Shown here: piece by piece, positions 3,436 through 6,968 of the stretch
How the letters are laid out: the number at the start of each line of letters is the position of its first letter
Numbering within the stretch: position 1 is the stretch's first letter
Assembly (NCBI GenBank): GCA_012520715.1
Contig: JAAYNT010000085.1
Location: 1 to 6,968 of the forward strand
Length of the DNA: 6,968 nucleotides
Origin: Acholeplasmataceae bacterium
Lineage (GTDB): Bacteria > Bacillota_I > Bacilli_A > Acholeplasmatales > Acholeplasmataceae
Reading direction: 5' to 3'
Notes under the pieces: model-generated
The model's database searches: none
What the model was told of the DNA's origin: nothing
Seen by the model: only the letters and a program-made list of their open reading frames with translations
Position numbers and translations under genes: made by a program

Positions 3436-6400
3436 ATGGGATACAAAACCGTCACATACGGTAAAAGAGCGTCGCGTCGTAATTACTCAAAGATGTTATA
3501 TGATATCGACTTGCCTAACTTAATTGAGATTCAAACAAGTTCCTTTCAAAACTTTATAGATGAATCTATTGGAGAACTATTAAGAGATGTTTCACCGATT
3601 GAAGGACACAACGGTGATATGAAACTACATTTCGTTAATTATTATTTAGAAAAACCTAAACATTCACTTAACCAAGCAAAAATGTATGACGTTAGTTATA
3701 CAAGACAATTGTTTGCTGATGTAAAATTAGAAAATGCCGTTACAGGAGAAATTAGAGAAGCCCAAGTTAGACTTGCTGAGCTTCCTTTTATGACTCCAAC
3801 CGGTACTTTTATAATTAATGGTGCTGAACGTGTAATTGTTTCACAAATTATTCGTTCTGCTGGAGTTTATTTTACAGCTGAAAGTGATCCTAGGTTATCG
3901 CATCCAAAATATTCAGGCCAAATTATTCCAACAAGAGGTGCTTGGGTTGAATTTGAATTAGGTTCAAGGAATTTATTTTATTCAAAATTAGACCGTTCTA
4001 AGAAAATTTATTTAACAACGTTAATTAAAGTCTTAGGCTTAAACAGTGATAAAGACATTACTAAGTACTACTCAAAAGCACTACTTAGGGACACATTAGA
4101 AAAAGACGACACTAAAAACTCTGATGAAGCAGTAATTGAGCTATATGCTAAATTAAGACAAGGTGAAAACTCACCTGCAAATGCGGCAAGAGAGTATATT
4201 AGAGCTCGTCTATTTGATCGTAGAAGATATGATCTAGCTTCAGTTGGTCGTTATAAATATAACAAAAAGTTATGTTTATTTAACCGTATCATTGGTAACT
4301 ATATCGCAAGTGATATTACACTTCCAGATGGAGAAGTTATTTCAAAAGATACATATATCGATTACGATTTAGCTAACAAACTAAAAGAACACCGTCATAT
4401 CTTTAGAAAAGAAATGATTAACGTTAATGATTCATTACAAAACGAACCAGCTGAAGAAATCTTAGCAGAGTTCGATTTTGAAAGCGGAGAATTATTATAC
4501 ACTAAAGAAAAAATTATTAACAACCGTACTGGTGAAGTATTAGCTAAAAAAAATACAGTTGTTGATGAAGAATTAATTTCTCTACTTAGAAGAAATAGAA
4601 ACACACTTGATGAAAAAGTTGTTAAGTATTTCTTACTTTCAGATCCATATGAAACTCAAAGACAACGCGAAGGCGTTATTGTTGAGTTTTTAGAAGTAAC
4701 TCACCGCAACCCAATTACTGGTAAATCGACTTTAGTTAAAGTAGTCGGTAATAACCCAGATGAAACAAGAGAACACATTACTGTTTCTGATATGGCAGCG
4801 GGAATTAGTTACTACTTAAACTTATTTGAAGGAATTGGTGAAACTGATGATATCGACCATTTAGGTAATCGTAGATTACGCTTAATTGGTGAGTTATTAT
4901 CTAACCAATTTAGAGTTGGACTTGCTAGAACAGAGAAAAATATTAAAGATAGAATGTCAACAACAACATTTAATGATGCGACAATTCCATCAATTATTAA
5001 TACAACACCACTATCAAGTGCCATTAACTCGTTTTTTGGTTCATCACAGTTATCACAATTCATGGATCAAATTAACCCACTTGCTGAACTTACTCAAAAA
5101 CGTAGAGTATCAGCATTAGGTGTTGGTGGTCTATCAAGAGATAGAGCCGGAATTGAAGTTCGTGACGTTCACAACTCTCACTACGGTAGAATTTGTCCAA
5201 TTGAAACACCAGAAGGTCAATCCATTGGTTTAATTTCATCACTTGCATCTTATTCTAAGGTTGACCAATATGGATTTATTCAAACTCCGTATTTAGTAGT
5301 TGACCGCAGTGGAATTAAAGACGGAGAAGTAGTTCCAAGAGTCACTAATGAGTTTGTCTTCTTAACTGCAAGTCAAGAAGAAAGACAATTTATTGCCTCA
5401 GCTGCAACACCAATTGATGAAAATGGCTTTTTCTTAGAAGACAAAGTTATTGGTAGATTAAATGGTGAAACTACAATTGTAGAAAAATCACAAGTATCAT
5501 ACATGGACGTTTCGCCTAGACAAATTGTTTCGGTTGCTACTGCAACAATTCCGTTCTTAGAGCATGACGAAGCGTCACGTGCCCTAATGGGTGCCAACAT
5601 GCAGCGCCAAGCGGTACCACTAATGAGACCAGAGTCACCAATTGTAGGTACAGGTATTGAACACCGTGCCGCTAAAGACTCAGGTGCAACAGTTATCGCC
5701 CAACAAGGCGGATATGTAACATATGTTGATGCTAATGTTATTAAAATTACTGAGTTTCCAAATGAAAGAGTTGAATATGAAGGCGAAGTATTATTTGACT
5801 TCAATCAAGAATTTACATTTGCGCAAGCTTTACAATTAAGTGAACACAATCTAACAAGAGAAGGTGTTTATGAACTTACTAAGTTTGATCGTTCAAACCA
5901 AAACACTTGTATCCTTCAAACACCACTAGTTAAATATGGTGATTGGGTTGATGCAGGAGATGTAATTGCGGATGGACCATCAACTGATAAAGGCGAGTTA
6001 GCTCTAGGTCGTAACGTAACTGTTGCATTTATGATGTGGGAAGGTTACAACTATGAAGACGCCGTTATTATGTGTGAAGACTTAGTTAAACATGATGTTT
6101 ATACATCAGTTCACATTGAAGAATATGAAATCTTTAACCGCGAATTAAAAGCTGGTCAAGGAAAAGAAGAAATTACTCGTGAAATTCCTTACGTATCACC
6201 AGAAGCGGTTAGAAACTTAGATGAAAATGGTATTATCGTTGTTGGTTCTGAAGTATCAGAAGGAGATATTTTAGTTGGTAAAATTACACCTAAAGGCTCA
6301 ACTGATCCACAACCAGCTGAAAAACTAATCCAAGCTATTATTGGAGAAAAGTCAAGAGAATACCGCAATACATCACTTAAAGTTCAACACGGTGGTGGAG

Positions 6401-6968
6401 GGGTAGTTCAAAAAGTACTACACTTTAAGAAGGGTAAGAAAAACTTACCTGATGGAGTTACACTTCCAACAGGTGTTAATGAACAAATTAAAGTATTTGT
6501 TGCTAAGAAGAGAAAAATCTCTGAAGGCGACAAAATGGCAGGAAGACACGGAAATAAAGGTGTTATTTCAAAAATTTTACCAAGAGAAGATATGCCATAC
6601 ATGGCTGATGGTACACCAATTGACATCATGTTAAACCCACTAGGGGTTCCATCAAGAATGAACATTGGTCAAATTTTAGAAATCCACTTAGGTCATGCTG
6701 CTAAAAACTTAAACGTTAAAATTGCTGCTCCTGTATTCGACGGAGTTGAAGACAGTGACTTAAAAGCAATTATGAAAGAAGCAGGAGTTTCTGAAGACGG
6801 TAAAATGATCTTATATGATGGCCGTACGGGTGAGCCGTATCAAAACCCAATTTCAGTTGGTGTTATGTATATGATTAAACTATCACATATGGTTGATGAC
6901 AAACTACACGCTAGAAACGTAGGACCATATACACTAGTTACCCAACAACCAATGGGTGGTAAAGCACA
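3436..6968 (+). CDS. rpoB: DNA-directed RNA polymerase subunit beta (partial, 3' end outside window)
   Basis: The frame is open from ATG 3436 to the window edge: 1177 full codons plus two bases, no stop. AGGAG (3423-3427) lies eight bases upstream. The start matches the family: Y-G-K-R-x-x-R-R-N-Y-S-K, then L-P-N-L-I-E-I-Q-T-S-S-F. Landmarks in order are G-A-E-R-V-I-V-S-Q (first rifampicin-pocket segment), L-F-D-R-R-R-Y-D-L-A-S-V-G-R, D-D-I-D-H-L-G-N-R-R from D471, S-S-Q-L-S-Q-F-M-D-Q before I546, N-M-Q-R-Q-A-V-P, Y-N-Y-E-D-A (catalytic-region acidic pair), K-I-S-E-G-D-K-M-A-G-R-H-G-N-K-G, and Q-Q-P-M-G-G-K-A at the edge. Roughly the last 100 residues are missing. Two oddities: Q554 replaces the histidine equal to E. 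coli H526, and the interval 280-470 is about 72 residues longer than in B. subtilis. rpoC is expected next. Confidence 0.98.
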   Translation, partial: MGYKTVTYGKRASRRNYSKMLYDIDLPNLIEIQTSSFQNFIDESIGELLRDVSPIEGHNGDMKLHFVNYYLEKPKHSLNQAKMYDVSYTRQLFADVKLENAVTGEIREAQVRLAELPFMTPTGTFIINGAERVIVSQIIRSAGVYFTAESDPRLSHPKYSGQIIPTRGAWVEFELGSRNLFYSKLDRSKKIYLTTLIKVLGLNSDKDITKYYSKALLRDTLEKDDTKNSDEAVIELYAKLRQGENSPANAAREYIRARLFDRRRYDLASVGRYKYNKKLCLFNRIIGNYIASDITLPDGEVISKDTYIDYDLANKLKEHRHIFRKEMINVNDSLQNEPAEEILAEFDFESGELLYTKEKIINNRTGEVLAKKNTVVDEELISLLRRNRNTLDEKVVKYFLLSDPYETQRQREGVIVEFLEVTHRNPITGKSTLVKVVGNNPDETREHITVSDMAAGISYYLNLFEGIGETDDIDHLGNRRLRLIGELLSNQFRVGLARTEKNIKDRMSTTTFNDATIPSIINTTPLSSAINSFFGSSQLSQFMDQINPLAELTQKRRVSALGVGGLSRDRAGIEVRDVHNSHYGRICPIETPEGQSIGLISSLASYSKVDQYGFIQTPYLVVDRSGIKDGEVVPRVTNEFVFLTASQEERQFIASAATPIDENGFFLEDKVIGRLNGETTIVEKSQVSYMDVSPRQIVSVATATIPFLEHDEASRALMGANMQRQAVPLMRPESPIVGTGIEHRAAKDSGATVIAQQGGYVTYVDANVIKITEFPNERVEYEGEVLFDFNQEFTFAQALQLSEHNLTREGVYELTKFDRSNQNTCILQTPLVKYGDWVDAGDVIADGPSTDKGELALGRNVTVAFMMWEGYNYEDAVIMCEDLVKHDVYTSVHIEEYEIFNRELKAGQGKEEITREIPYVSPEAVRNLDENGIIVVGSEVSEGDILVGKITPKGSTDPQPAEKLIQAIIGEKSREYRNTSLKVQHGGGGVVQKVLHFKKGKKNLPDGVTLPTGVNEQIKVFVAKKRKISEGDKMAGRHGNKGVISKILPREDMPYMADGTPIDIMLNPLGVPSRMNIGQILEIHLGHAAKNLNVKIAAPVFDGVEDSDLKAIMKEAGVSEDGKMILYDGRTGEPYQNPISVGVMYMIKLSHMVDDKLHARNVGPYTLVTQQPMGGKA

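Noticed and set aside
4886..5119. A + strand open frame of 77 codons inside rpoB
   Set aside because: It is a shifted-frame shadow of rpoB; the rpoB frame here encodes the conserved G-E-L-L-x-N-Q-F-R and S-S-Q-L-S-Q-F-M-D-Q motifs without interruption. The frame at 6452-6634 is the same kind of shadow.
5373..5804. A 143-codon open frame on the - strand
   Set aside because: It lies wholly opposite conserved rpoB codons, has Cys- and Ser-rich composition typical of antisense shadows, and no plausible ribosome-binding site or family match. The other - strand frames (334-519, 532-771, 2186-2530, 4395-4604, 4812-5063, 6408-6665) are rejected for the same reason.
1..6968. Mobile elements, CRISPR arrays, tRNA or rRNA genes, or an undescribed defence or biosynthetic system
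   Set aside because: All coding space is taken by conserved housekeeping genes in their usual order, the intergenic gaps are short (at most about 175 bases), and no repeats, integrase or transposase frames or tRNA-like cloverleaves were seen.

Overview
The window is the core ribosomal-protein and RNA-polymerase gene cluster of a low-GC Gram-positive-type bacterium, all on the + strand. The order is nusG (3' end only) - rplK - rplA - rplJ - rplL - rsmC/ybxB-like methyltransferase - rpoB (5' part, running off the right edge). The methyltransferase between rplL and rpoB is the arrangement known from Bacillus and relatives. The DNA is AT-rich, all six visible stop codons are TAA, and all five tryptophans are TGG with no in-frame TGA. 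I therefore favour a Mollicutes-like or deep Bacilli lineage that keeps the standard code (Acholeplasma/Izemoplasma-type) over Mycoplasma or Spiroplasma. The genus cannot be fixed from this window.

Layout. Positions 1-183 hold the KOW-domain end of NusG, closed by a strong intrinsic terminator (187-213). An extended -10 promoter (239-267) starts the L11/L1 transcript. Its leader carries a GTGG...CCAC hairpin (295-326), and a second hairpin of the same design (806-831) lies between rplK and rplA; both resemble the RNA target of ribosomal protein L1. Downstream of rplA, a 150-base L10-type leader with a terminator and a competing pairing (about 1562-1676) precedes rplJ-rplL, which end at a terminator (2598-2620). 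The methyltransferase gene follows, possibly with its own -10 box. A weak hairpin and then a very good promoter (3325-3353) lead into rpoB, which is open from 3436 to the end of the window (1177 complete codons, no stop).

Together the genes encode the L1 stalk, the L11/L10/L12 GTPase-associated stalk, a probable 16S rRNA guanine methyltransferase and the beta subunit of RNA polymerase. Control appears to be autogenous: L1 acting on its two hairpins and the L10-L12 complex acting on the attenuator before rplJ.

I do not see an undescribed multi-gene system, mobile element or CRISPR array. The points most worth a second look are in detail: the paired L1-type operators, the L10 leader switch, a natural change at the rifampicin-critical histidine of RpoB (Gln at E. 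coli position 526) with further nearby changes, and an insertion of roughly 72 residues in RpoB containing a possible internal duplication.
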